This document shows, in pieces, positions 1 to 6,117 of a DNA stretch of 10,604 nucleotides. Source of the DNA: CAZFAP01 sp964516325 (GTDB lineage Bacteria; Auribacterota; JABMQX01); NCBI GenBank assembly GCA_964516325.1, contig CAZFAP010000170.1, positions 1 through 10,604 on the forward strand. Direction: 5' to 3'. The position numbers and the translations under genes were made by a program. The notes beneath the pieces were generated by a model. That model saw only the letters and a program-made list of their open reading frames with translations, searched no databases and was not told the DNA's origin. Position 1 is the first letter of the stretch. Each line of letters starts with the position of its first letter.

Positions 1-60
1 CACGCTTAATATACCATCACCTGGGCTCGAAAACAACCAACTCGACGCGTTAACCCCGAT

Positions 61-89
61 GCCCCCTAAGCACCCGAGCGCTCGGGGGC
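61..89. other. GC-rich palindrome, possible terminator of an upstream gene
   Basis: The 14-base sequence CCCGAGCGCTCGGG at 73-86 is a perfect palindrome. Alternatively, GCCCCC at 61-66 can pair with GGGGGC at 84-89, giving a 6-bp stem with a longer loop. No T-run follows, so intrinsic termination is only a guess. It may end a transcript entering from the left edge of the window. Confidence 0.35.
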
Positions 90-172
90 ACAGCCATCCT
101 CAGTGGAACGGGAAGGCTCTTAATTGCGAATGGTGACGGAATGCGCAAAGGCCGGGCTTGTGGCGAGGTGCG

Positions 173-221
173 GGCAATTGGTATTGTACGGGCCAACAAC
201 CAAGGGCCGAAAACAATTGCC
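173..221. repeat. Imperfect inverted repeat (hairpin)
   Basis: GGCAATTG at 173-180 is the exact reverse complement of CAATTGCC at 214-221. Inside, GGCC at 191-194 can pair with GGCC at 205-208, closing a loop of about 10 bases. The outer 8 bp plus the inner 4 bp would form a stem interrupted by an internal loop. It lies in non-coding DNA; its function is unknown. Confidence 0.4.
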
Positions 222-294
222 GCGTGCATCCCCCCCACTGGGGCCGTGGATAGGGCTTTGGTGCTGTGGTTCCTAAACTCGGTGACATGTTCTT

Positions 295-396
295 GGACAG
301 GATAACAGGATGAAAAGAGGTTGAGCAGGTGATTTCGTCAGCACGGAGGTCGTCGGGCCTCCCCATCGGGACGTCGAAATCCTGTTCATCCTGTCC
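295..396. repeat. Inverted repeat with ACAGGAT tandem arms
   Basis: The left arm (295-312) contains ACAGGAT twice with period 8 (297-303 and 305-311). The right arm (379-396) contains ATCCTGT twice with period 9 (379-385 and 388-394). The arms are reverse complements over 17 bases apart from one bulged base. Between them GGAGG (345-349) can pair with CCTCC (358-362), so the whole 102-bp unit could fold into a branched or extended hairpin. It sits about 70 bp upstream of the GH20-like gene. From memory, tandem ACAGGAT-type sequences are scattered through intergenic regions of some planctomycete-like and other large environmental genomes. That makes an interspersed palindromic repeat the likeliest reading, but I cannot check copy number here. 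Confidence 0.6.
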
Positions 397-456
397 ATCT
401 CATCCCAAAAGAGCGGCGCTGCATACGTCGTCGTACTTGTCAAATCGTGCACTTGT

Positions 457-462
457 GGAGGA
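457..462 (+). promoter_or_regulatory. Ribosome binding site fixing the start of the GH20-like gene
   Basis: GGAGGA at 457-462 lies 5 bases before the ATG at 468. It selects that ATG over the in-frame ATG at 447, which would place the Shine-Dalgarno sequence inside the coding region and spoil the signal peptide. Confidence 0.8.
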
Positions 463-467
463 AGACC

Positions 468-1553
468 ATGAAACGAATAATCGTTGGAGCGTTTTCGCTG
501 CTGGCTACAGTACCGCTTCTGAGTTTTGGCGAAGAGCAAGAGGTGCTCCCTGTGCGGGGGCTGCACTGCAGTGTCCCCGCGAGAAAAGACCTCGCCGCGT
601 GCCTCGAGTTCATCCGCGCGGTTCTCCCCAAAGAAGGAGTCAACGCGCTGATCATGGAGTTTAATTATCAGTACGACTACAAGTCGCGAGCAGAGTTCGC
701 GAATCCGGGAGCTTTGGGGAGAGAGGAGGTGCGGGAAATCGCAAAGGCGTGCCGAGAGGCAAGGATTGAACTTATCCCCCAGATTAACTGCCTGGGGCAT
801 CAATCGTGGCGGGAACACACGGGGGCGCTCCTCACGAAGCATCCCGAATTCGACGAGACGCCGGGCAAGTATCCGCGAAACGAGGGAATTTATTGCCGGA
901 GCTACTGTCCCCTTCACCCGGAGGTTCATAAGGTACTGTTTGACCTGATGGACGAGCTCGTCGAGGCGTGCGAGGCGAAATCGTTCCACGTGGGGATGGA
1001 CGAGGTCTTCATTGTCGGCGATAAGGATTGTTCGCGGTGCGGAGGAAAGGACGTGGCGGAGCTTTTCGCGGGAGAAGTAACTCTTCTCCACGATCACCTG
1101 AAGAAAAAGGGGTGCAGGATGTGGATGTGGGGCGACCGCTTCCTCGACGGCAAAGCGACCGGAATAGGAAAATGGGAGGCGAGCGAGAACGGGACTCACC
1201 CCTCGATTGACCGCGTTCCGAAGGACATCGTCATCTGCGACTGGCATTACGAGAAGGCGCACGAGACGCCGCGATTCTTCGCGGAGAAAGGCTTCGGGGT
1301 GGTGGCTTGCCCGTGGAGGAACTCCGCGGTAGCGCTGGCTCAGTTGGCACACGTCCGTGAAGTTCGCAAGGACAAGGATAAGGCGGTCGCGGAAAGAGCT
1401 CTGGGAATGGTCCAGACGACCTGGTGCGGTTTCGGGCAGTTCATCGAGGCCTACAAAGCACTTGAGAGCGGCGGAAAGCAGGGGCGGGATAATGCATTGG
1501 GAAGCGCTGCATGCTTTCGAGCGCTCTTCGAGGCGATCCGGTCAGGGAAATAA
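468..1553 (+). CDS. Secreted GH20-like glycoside hydrolase (beta-N-acetylhexosaminidase-type)
   Basis: The protein has 361 residues and is predicted to be exported. Residues 1-21 are a typical signal peptide: MKR, then a hydrophobic stretch ending near SFG. The rest looks like a single TIM-barrel. The motif FHVGMDEV at 173-180 matches the GH20 strand-4 signature H-x-G-x-D-E, with D178-E179 as the expected catalytic pair in substrate-assisted cleavage of N-acetylhexosaminides. Other barrel-like motifs are EFNYQYDY (64-71), INCLGHQSW (106-114), MWGDRF (220-225) and a late tryptophan in TTWCGFG (317-323). C188 and C191 (DCSRC) just after the catalytic motif could bind metal or form a disulfide. 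The usual N-terminal GH20b domain is absent, so this is a catalytic-domain-only form much shorter than classical hexosaminidases. Substrate and exact activity are not proven by sequence. The gene is followed by a 229-bp gap, so it is probably its own unit. Confidence 0.78.
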   Translation: MKRIIVGAFSLLATVPLLSFGEEQEVLPVRGLHCSVPARKDLAACLEFIRAVLPKEGVNALIMEFNYQYDYKSRAEFANPGALGREEVREIAKACREARIELIPQINCLGHQSWREHTGALLTKHPEFDETPGKYPRNEGIYCRSYCPLHPEVHKVLFDLMDELVEACEAKSFHVGMDEVFIVGDKDCSRCGGKDVAELFAGEVTLLHDHLKKKGCRMWMWGDRFLDGKATGIGKWEASENGTHPSIDRVPKDIVICDWHYEKAHETPRFFAEKGFGVVACPWRNSAVALAQLAHVREVRKDKDKAVAERALGMVQTTWCGFGQFIEAYKALESGGKQGRDNALGSAACFRALFEAIRSGK

Positions 1554-1618
1554 GACTGCGCGAGAACGTCCGGCAGAAATGGGGCGACGAAATAAGGACG
1601 CTCTCCAACAAGGATTCG

Positions 1619-1648
1619 GCGGGGGCAGGCACGTTGCTTGCTCCCCGC
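1619..1648 (+). terminator. GC-rich hairpin after the GH20-like gene (weak terminator candidate)
   Basis: GCGGGG (1619-1624) pairs with CCCCGC (1643-1648), and GCA (1625-1627) with TGC (1639-1641) across one bulged base. This gives a 9-bp stem with an 11-base loop. It begins 65 bp past the stop codon. There is no T-run, so it may only be a fortuitous structure in GC-rich DNA. Confidence 0.22.
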
Positions 1649-1782
1649 AGCCCGTGGAATTCCCGAACGCCGCCGGGAGCTTTCCCCACAGAAATCGCGT
1701 TACAGCGTAGATGGCACACAAAAAAAGTAAGCTGCGCCGAGGGAAGGCCGTTCAATAGAAGGGCTGCCAATCGAGGAGAGTA

Positions 1783-3846
1783 ATGCTGCGACCACTGAGA
1801 GTAGGCTTTTTGCTGATTGTTCTTGCATTTTCGGGCGGATTTCTTCGTCCGACTGAACCGACTGTTCTGATGGACCTCGGGCTGGAGGAACTGACAGAGC
1901 TTTCCGACCTCATTGTTCACGGAGAGGTCGTGAGCGAGGAAGCAAGCTGGAACGATGCCCACACCAGGATACGCACTCGGGTCACGCTCAAGCTCAAGGC
2001 GCTCCTCCGCGGGTCGGTTGACAGCCAAACGATCGCGGTCGAACTGCCGGGAGGACTGCCCCCGGGGAAGAACCTGGGACAGCTAATTCCCGGCATCCCA
2101 AAATTTGAGAGAGGCGAGGAGGCAATTGTCTTCCTGAGCCTCGATCCGAGTTCGTTCTGCCCCGTTGTGGGATGGACGCAGGGAAAGTTCGATGTCGTTA
2201 CGGAGCCTTCCACGGGGAGGAAGTTCGTCATAGACAAGCTCGGAAAGGCCCGCCGATTCCGCGAGCAAAAAGCCGGTGGGGACAAGCTCAGGCCGCTTGC
2301 TGCGGAGGAAGCTTTGCCCATCGAGGAATTTGCCTCGTTGATTTCCGAGATTCAGGTGAGGCAGCCCGCGGCCGCGAAAGGGAGTTCGGCTGAGGCAGCC
2401 GAGACCGCGGACGAAGAAGCCTCGGTCCTGGGCGTGTCCGATGAGCCGACGGCGACGGCGCCTTCTGCGGGGTACGCGTACTCGGGCTATAAGTGGCGCG
2501 ACCGGGACCTTCCGGTATCTTTCTACGTTTTTACGGGCTTGACCCCTCCGGACAGCATTCCGATGAAAACCTATGTGGACGCCGCGAGAGGGGCGTTTCA
2601 GAAATGGGAGGACGTGCCGAGCAGCTACATGGATTTTTTCTACCGCGGAGAGACCGCAGCCTATACCCCAAACCTCGACTTCAGGGACGAGCGTAATGTC
2701 GTCGGCTGGACCGACGAGAACATAGGGGCTGGTCTCGCCGTTACAGGCTACTGGTTCAGCGTTCTGGGGGATTACCTCGTTGAATTCGACATGGCGGTCA
2801 GGACAACGATAGGCTTCGGACTGCGGTGGTCAACAGCGACCCCAATCCCCTTCGCGTCCTACGACCTTCACAGCACACTGCTTCACGAGGCGGGGCATGC
2901 CCTTTCGCTCGACGATCTTACAGACCGCGCGTATTCCGGCCACGTGATGTTCTACTCGCTCACAAACGGCGAAACGAAAAGAACGTTGCAGGAAGGCGAC
3001 GTCGCGGGCATCAGCTTCATTTACCCGAAGGACGGCGACCTCGTCGTGTCCGACGTGCAGGGACCGTCATCCGCCCTCGAGCACCAGAGCATCGAGGTTC
3101 GGGCGACCGTCAAGAACAGCGGAGCACGTGCGATCGGGAGTTGCCTGCTGGGGTTCTACCTTGCGCTAAATAGCGGAATCGGACCGAAGGACATACTTCT
3201 GGGCAGCGCCCGTGTCCCCTCGCTCAACCCCGGCCAGAAGCATGAAGCCACGCTTTCCGTGAGCGTCCCTTCCGTCGTTGCAGAGCGGAATTATTACCTC
3301 TGCGCGGTTGCCGACGCCGATGGACAGGTCGCGGAAGCCAGCGAAGACAATAACACAAATTCCTATTTCCCGCTGAACGTCAGGTTCGACAAGGATGCCG
3401 ATGGTCTCCCGAACTGGTGGGAGATTGAAGTGTCTCTGAATCCGAACGACGCCACGGGCGACAACGGCGCCTCCGGCGATCCGGACGCCGACGGATTCTT
3501 GAACAGCGAAGAATATCAGCGCGGCACGAATCCTCAACTGGCAGATTCCGACGGCGACGGCCAAAACGACCGAGACGAGGTTCTCGCGGGAACTGACCCA
3601 ACCGATGAAACATCGAATTTCCGCGTCGAACACGTGAGAATTGGGACCGAAGGGAGCGATCGCTGGGTCGGGCTTTTCTGGACGACGGTCTCGGGCAAAA
3701 TGTATCAGGTCTATTACCAGGACGAACCAGGAGGAGACTGGCTTCCGCTCGGTTCCGCGCACGGAGGAACGGGGTGGCTGCTCGGATTCAACGACCTTGA
3801 CGGGCTTTCCTCTCCGACACGGCTTTACAGGGTCGGCGTGCAGTAG
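1783..3846 (+). CDS. Secreted matrixin-like zinc metalloprotease with CARDB and thrombospondin-3-type repeats
   Basis: The protein has 687 residues; GAGGAG at 1773-1778 supports the start. Residues 1 to about 22 are a signal peptide. Residues 25-160 form an N-terminal module (LTELSDLIVHGEVV, then PGIPKFERGEEAIVFL) often found before bacterial matrixins. Residues about 225-417 carry the protease domain. HEAGHALSLDD at 368-378 gives zinc ligands H368 and H372, general base E369 and probably D378 as third ligand. M389 in HVMFY is the likely Met-turn. The metzincin glycine (HExxHxxG) is replaced by S375. Residues about 419-534 are a CARDB-type adhesion fold ending in DNNTNSYFPLNV. Three Asp-rich repeats follow (536-547, 566-577, 588-599), of the D-x-D-x-D-G calcium-binding type. 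The last 75 residues resemble a beta module (SGKMYQVYYQDE) found at the ends of planctomycete surface proteins. The role is inferred as a cell-surface or extracellular protease; the substrate is unknown. Confidence 0.82.
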   Translation: MLRPLRVGFLLIVLAFSGGFLRPTEPTVLMDLGLEELTELSDLIVHGEVVSEEASWNDAHTRIRTRVTLKLKALLRGSVDSQTIAVELPGGLPPGKNLGQLIPGIPKFERGEEAIVFLSLDPSSFCPVVGWTQGKFDVVTEPSTGRKFVIDKLGKARRFREQKAGGDKLRPLAAEEALPIEEFASLISEIQVRQPAAAKGSSAEAAETADEEASVLGVSDEPTATAPSAGYAYSGYKWRDRDLPVSFYVFTGLTPPDSIPMKTYVDAARGAFQKWEDVPSSYMDFFYRGETAAYTPNLDFRDERNVVGWTDENIGAGLAVTGYWFSVLGDYLVEFDMAVRTTIGFGLRWSTATPIPFASYDLHSTLLHEAGHALSLDDLTDRAYSGHVMFYSLTNGETKRTLQEGDVAGISFIYPKDGDLVVSDVQGPSSALEHQSIEVRATVKNSGARAIGSCLLGFYLALNSGIGPKDILLGSARVPSLNPGQKHEATLSVSVPSVVAERNYYLCAVADADGQVAEASEDNNTNSYFPLNVRFDKDADGLPNWWEIEVSLNPNDATGDNGASGDPDADGFLNSEEYQRGTNPQLADSDGDGQNDRDEVLAGTDPTDETSNFRVEHVRIGTEGSDRWVGLFWTTVSGKMYQVYYQDEPGGDWLPLGSAHGGTGWLLGFNDLDGLSSPTRLYRVGVQ

Positions 3847-3943
3847 GGGCGACGCGGCGAACGCAGGGAAAAAGCATAAGCGCTCGGCAATCCGCGCGGA
3901 ACCCAATCCACAGCATTTCTCGTCGAGAGAATCCGCAGAAGGC

Positions 3944-3971
3944 TTGACATCCCGCCACAATGGAGTAGAGT
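3944..3971 (+). promoter_or_regulatory. Sigma-70-type promoter upstream of the YdjM-like gene
   Basis: TTGACA at 3944-3949 is a perfect -35 consensus. TAGAGT at 3966-3971 matches the -10 consensus at four of six positions, with 16-bp spacing. Transcription would start near 3979 and leave an untranslated leader of about 250 nt before the ATG at 4232. A 5-bp inverted repeat (3917-3931) ends 12 bp upstream of the -35 box. An untranslated RNA between here and 4231 is an alternative product. Confidence 0.5.
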
Positions 3972-4171
3972 TTTGACGTCGGGCTCGCGAAGGAGCAGGA
4001 GAGACCGTTCCGAGAGCGCCCGCTGCAAACCCAGAACTGGACCGCACAGTACGCACTCACTCACGGGCGGTAGGTTGTCAATGTTGGGTCACTGCACTGG
4101 ACTGCGGATTGAGCCGCGGCGTCCGCGGAGGGCACAACGGGTTTGCCTCCCATAGGCGCTGCTCTCTCTAC

Positions 4172-4189
4172 GGTCTCGGCGTTCTCGGC
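4172..4189. repeat. 9-bp tandem repeat (GKTCTCGGC x2)
   Basis: GGTCTCGGC (4172-4180) is followed directly by GTTCTCGGC (4181-4189), with a degenerate CTCTCTACG copy in front. Similar TCTSYGCG-type runs occur, from memory, as interspersed intergenic repeats in large environmental genomes. Two copies alone are weak evidence. Confidence 0.35.
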
Positions 4190-4231
4190 GGTCAGTCCCC
4201 CGGGAACAGAAGGGATAGACCCCACTACCTT

Positions 4232-4834
4232 ATGCCAACTCCTTTCGGACATGCTTTAGCTGGAGCGGTCATGCACGCCGCCACGACGGAAAGAAGACGC
4301 TTTTTGAAGTCGTGGCAGTGGCTCGTGGTCTGCATGTTCTTCGCCTCCGTGGCGGATGCGGATTTCATTCCGGCTCTGTTTGGGAGGCTCGACCTCGCCA
4401 ACCGATTTCATCGGCACCTGACTCACACGCTCCTCTTTGCGGTCATCCTGTCGGCAGTCGCCTTCGGCGTGCTGAAACTCCTGCGAACGCCGCACGGGGG
4501 GCGGCGCACGATGATTGTCTTTTCGTGCATGGCGTCGCACATCCTGCTCGACCTACTGGGCAAGGATTTTCGCCCGCCACTGGGCATTCCCTTCCTCTGG
4601 CCCTTCACTCAAAGGAGCTTTAAGATTCCCGTCGAGATTTTCATAGATTTGCACAAGGACACGTACGCGGAGATATTCAGCCTTCGGACAATCGGGATTC
4701 TGGCTCACGAGACGCTCCTGTTCGGCGCGATCTTCGTCCTCGTGCTCGGTTTGAAGCTCCTGCGCAGCGAGAAGGAGCGTGCGAAGGCAAAGCCCGAAAC
4801 CATCTTGAGCGGCACGCACGAGAAGACGGCCTGA
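4232..4834 (+). CDS. YdjM/DUF457-type membrane-bound metal-dependent hydrolase
   Basis: The protein has 200 residues and is an inner-membrane protein of the YdjM family (LexA-binding, inner membrane-associated putative hydrolase). The start at 4232 gives MPTPFGHALAGA, the typical family N terminus with the conserved early histidine H7; the in-frame ATG at 4109 would add 41 unrelated residues. Conserved acidic and histidine residues follow the family pattern: D42 and D44 in ADADFIP, H60, H62 and H65 in HRHLTH, and H103 with D107 in SHILLD. Together they suggest a metal site at the membrane face. Hydrophobic segments lie at about 28-40, 66-84, 94-110 and 153-177, and the C-terminal tail (178-200) is charged. 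The physiological substrate of the family is not established. The Shine-Dalgarno sequence is weak: AAGGGA at 4210-4215 is 16 bases from the ATG. The gene is followed 79 bp later by ispE and may be co-transcribed with it. Confidence 0.85.
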   Translation: MPTPFGHALAGAVMHAATTERRRFLKSWQWLVVCMFFASVADADFIPALFGRLDLANRFHRHLTHTLLFAVILSAVAFGVLKLLRTPHGGRRTMIVFSCMASHILLDLLGKDFRPPLGIPFLWPFTQRSFKIPVEIFIDLHKDTYAEIFSLRTIGILAHETLLFGAIFVLVLGLKLLRSEKERAKAKPETILSGTHEKTA

Positions 4835-4913
4835 CGCGGCACTTGGCGGATCGCCCTGCTGCTGAACGCCGAAGGCACGAAACCGGAGCCAGGCCCGGAG
4901 CAAAATTGAAAGC

Positions 4914-5819
4914 ATGAGCGCGAGATACCTTGAGCGATTGATCGTCGGCAGAACCCAACGGGCGATAAAAATAAGATGCCCCGCGAAGGTGAATCTCTTT
5001 CTCAAGGTTCTTGGCAAACGGAGCGACGGATACCACGAAGTCCAGAACCTCCTGCAGACCGTAACGCTCTTCGATGAACTGACGGTTCAGAAGCGGCGAG
5101 CCAGCATTACGTTGCGCTGGGCCGGAGAGTACGTCGAGGGACCCCTCGAAGAGAATCTGGCGTTCAGGGCTGCGGAACTCCTTCTCCGAAAAGCCGGGGC
5201 GAAGGGTGGAGTGGCGCTGGAACTCAAGAAGAACATTCCGGTGGCGGCTGGGCTTGGCGGAGGAAGCAGCGACGCCGCGTGCTGTCTCTTAGCTCTGAAT
5301 GAGCTTTTCGGGGCGGGGCTTTCACCCGATGATTTGAGGTCTCTGGCGGCGGAACTCGGAAGCGACGCTGCGTTTTTCATCGAGGGCGGCGCCGCTCTGT
5401 GCACGGGAAGGGGCGAGATTGTGAAACCGATTCGGAGCAGGGTGACGTTCAGCGGAGTTCTCGTCACTCCGAAATGCCGATTCAGGACGACGGAAATGTA
5501 TGCGGCGCTCGAGCCAGAGGACATGCGGGGTCCGGATGTCAGCGCTATCTTGCGCTCGATAGAGTCCGGGGATTTGAGCGGCGTGTGCTCGTCGCTCTTC
5601 AACAGCTTCGAGAGAGTCGCTTTCCAAAAAGAGCCAGCGCTGAAAGACCTGAAACGGACGCTTGAGGAATCGGGCTGCCTCCGCGTCATCCTCTGCGGGA
5701 GCGGCCCAACCCTTCTCGGAATCTGCGGGACGACCGAGGAAGCCGAAGCCGTCCTCCGCGCGGTTTCCGAACAAGCGCCCCCTCGAATACGCTTGAAAGC
5801 CGTGATGGAGCCGATTTGA
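4914..5819 (+). CDS. ispE: 4-diphosphocytidyl-2-C-methyl-D-erythritol kinase
   Basis: This 301-residue cytoplasmic GHMP kinase phosphorylates the 2-hydroxyl of CDP-methylerythritol with ATP, the fourth step of the MEP route to isopentenyl diphosphate. Motif 1, PAKVNLFLKVLGKRSDGYHE (23-42), contains catalytic K25. The ATP-binding glycine-rich loop GLGGGSSDAA is at 113-122. LGSDAAFFIEGG (148-159) carries the catalytic aspartate D151. Motif 3, LCGSGPTLLGI, is at 260-270. The family's LQTV-LFDEL segment is at 47-56. Length fits the family, with an N terminus about 13-15 residues longer than usual; an in-frame TTG at 4938 would trim eight of these. No strong Shine-Dalgarno sequence decides between them (GGAG at 4897-4900 is 13 bases from the ATG). 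In many bacteria ispE lies next to prs or ribosomal genes, but here it follows a YdjM-type gene. Confidence 0.96.
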   Translation: MSARYLERLIVGRTQRAIKIRCPAKVNLFLKVLGKRSDGYHEVQNLLQTVTLFDELTVQKRRASITLRWAGEYVEGPLEENLAFRAAELLLRKAGAKGGVALELKKNIPVAAGLGGGSSDAACCLLALNELFGAGLSPDDLRSLAAELGSDAAFFIEGGAALCTGRGEIVKPIRSRVTFSGVLVTPKCRFRTTEMYAALEPEDMRGPDVSAILRSIESGDLSGVCSSLFNSFERVAFQKEPALKDLKRTLEESGCLRVILCGSGPTLLGICGTTEEAEAVLRAVSEQAPPRIRLKAVMEPI

Positions 5820-5827
5820 CAATCCAG

Positions 5828-5845
5828 TGACCCGCTTATGGGTCA
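5828..5845 (+). terminator. Hairpin just after ispE, possible terminator
   Basis: TGACCC (5828-5833) and GGGTCA (5840-5845) form a perfect 6-bp stem with the loop GCTTAT. It begins 8 bp after the ispE stop codon, which favours a role in ending that transcript. No T-run follows, so any termination would be atypical or weak. Confidence 0.35.
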
Positions 5846-5966
5846 AGTAGCATGCTGCAACTCCCCGCCTCCGGAAAAGGCCCGCCGCAGAGAACCCCGA
5901 CGCCCCGGGGAACGAAAATCGTCACGGAGCCTTGCCTCTCCCCGCCCCAGCGAACTGTGCGAGTCC

Positions 5967-6001
5967 GTCCACATTGACCCTCGCCCTCCATGCGTGTGGA
6001 C
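5967..6001. other. 7-bp inverted repeat upstream of a promoter
   Basis: GTCCACA (5967-5973) and TGTGGAC (5995-6001) are perfect reverse complements separated by 21 bases. The right arm ends 24 bp before the -35 box at 6026. A two-half-site operator or an RNA hairpin at the end of the previous transcript are both possible; the sequence does not decide. Confidence 0.35.
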
Positions 6002-6025
6002 TTACGGGCGAACCGCAAAAAATCC

Positions 6026-6054
6026 TTGACAACGGACTACAGCGGGCGCATTAT
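6026..6054 (+). promoter_or_regulatory. Sigma-70-type promoter of the beta-helix/phosphoesterase gene
   Basis: TTGACA at 6026-6031 is a perfect -35 box. CATTAT at 6049-6054 is a four-of-six -10 box at the ideal 17-bp spacing. Transcription should start near 6061, about 57 nt before the ATG at 6118. The -10 hexamer is flanked by GGGCG (6044-6048) and CGCCC (6055-6059), a perfect inverted repeat with the -10 as its loop. The GC-rich stretch right after the -10 resembles discriminators of promoters sensitive to growth rate, though that is only an analogy. Confidence 0.62.
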
Positions 6055-6103
6055 CGCCCCGGGGGAAAGAAAAGGGAAACTGTAGTCTGGTAACAAGCCA
6101 AAT

Positions 6104-6110
6104 GGAGGGG
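6104..6110 (+). promoter_or_regulatory. Strong ribosome binding site for the frame starting at 6118
   Basis: GGAGGGG lies 7 bases before the ATG at 6118. No comparable sequence precedes the GTG at 6337, which shows that translation of this locus was built to begin at 6118, not at the downstream GTG. Confidence 0.75.
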
Positions 6111-6117
6111 CACTACC

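Larger units (their letters stand above)
1..467. other. Non-coding region with hairpins and an inverted repeat
   Basis: I find no convincing gene here. The open frames on both strands are short, low in recognisable motifs and lack ribosome binding sites. The stretch holds three visible structures: a GC-rich palindrome near 61-89, an imperfect hairpin at 173-221 and a long inverted repeat at 295-396. These are described separately. I could not identify a convincing -35/-10 pair for the gene that follows. The end of any gene to the left of the window is not visible. Confidence 0.6.
3847..4231. other. Intergenic region with promoter, hairpins and 9-bp tandem repeat
   Basis: This 385-bp stretch has no supportable gene; its open frames are basic, low-complexity and unlike known proteins. 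It holds a small hairpin TTCTC/GAGAA at 3917-3931 directly before a good promoter (3944-3971). After that come two CCGCGG hexamers (4114-4119, 4123-4128), a hairpin GGAGGGCA/TGCCTCC at 4127-4150, and a short tandem repeat GGTCTCGGC-GTTCTCGGC at 4172-4189. No tRNA cloverleaf or known riboswitch could be recognised by eye. Confidence 0.55.

Noticed and set aside
295..396. CRISPR repeats
   Set aside because: The repeats are 7-mers in inverted arms with 1-2 base spacing, with no regular spacer units and no cas genes.
273..1352. A 359-codon open frame on the minus strand opposite the GH20-like gene
   Set aside because: It mirrors a strongly supported + strand gene, shows no recognisable domain or signal, and such antisense frames are expected in GC-rich coding DNA.
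1711..1758. A 15-codon basic frame (MAHKKSKLRRGKAVQ) just before the matrixin gene
   Set aside because: It has no Shine-Dalgarno sequence and is too short to judge; chance is the simplest explanation.
3166..4056. A 296-codon minus-strand frame across the end of the matrixin gene and the intergenic region
   Set aside because: Most of it is antisense to clear CARDB and calcium-repeat coding sequence, and the part in the intergenic region has no motif or ribosome binding site.
3847..4231. tRNA or known riboswitch in the long intergenic region
   Set aside because: No T-loop-like GGTTCGAATCC pattern, anticodon stem or recognisable aptamer core was found by eye.
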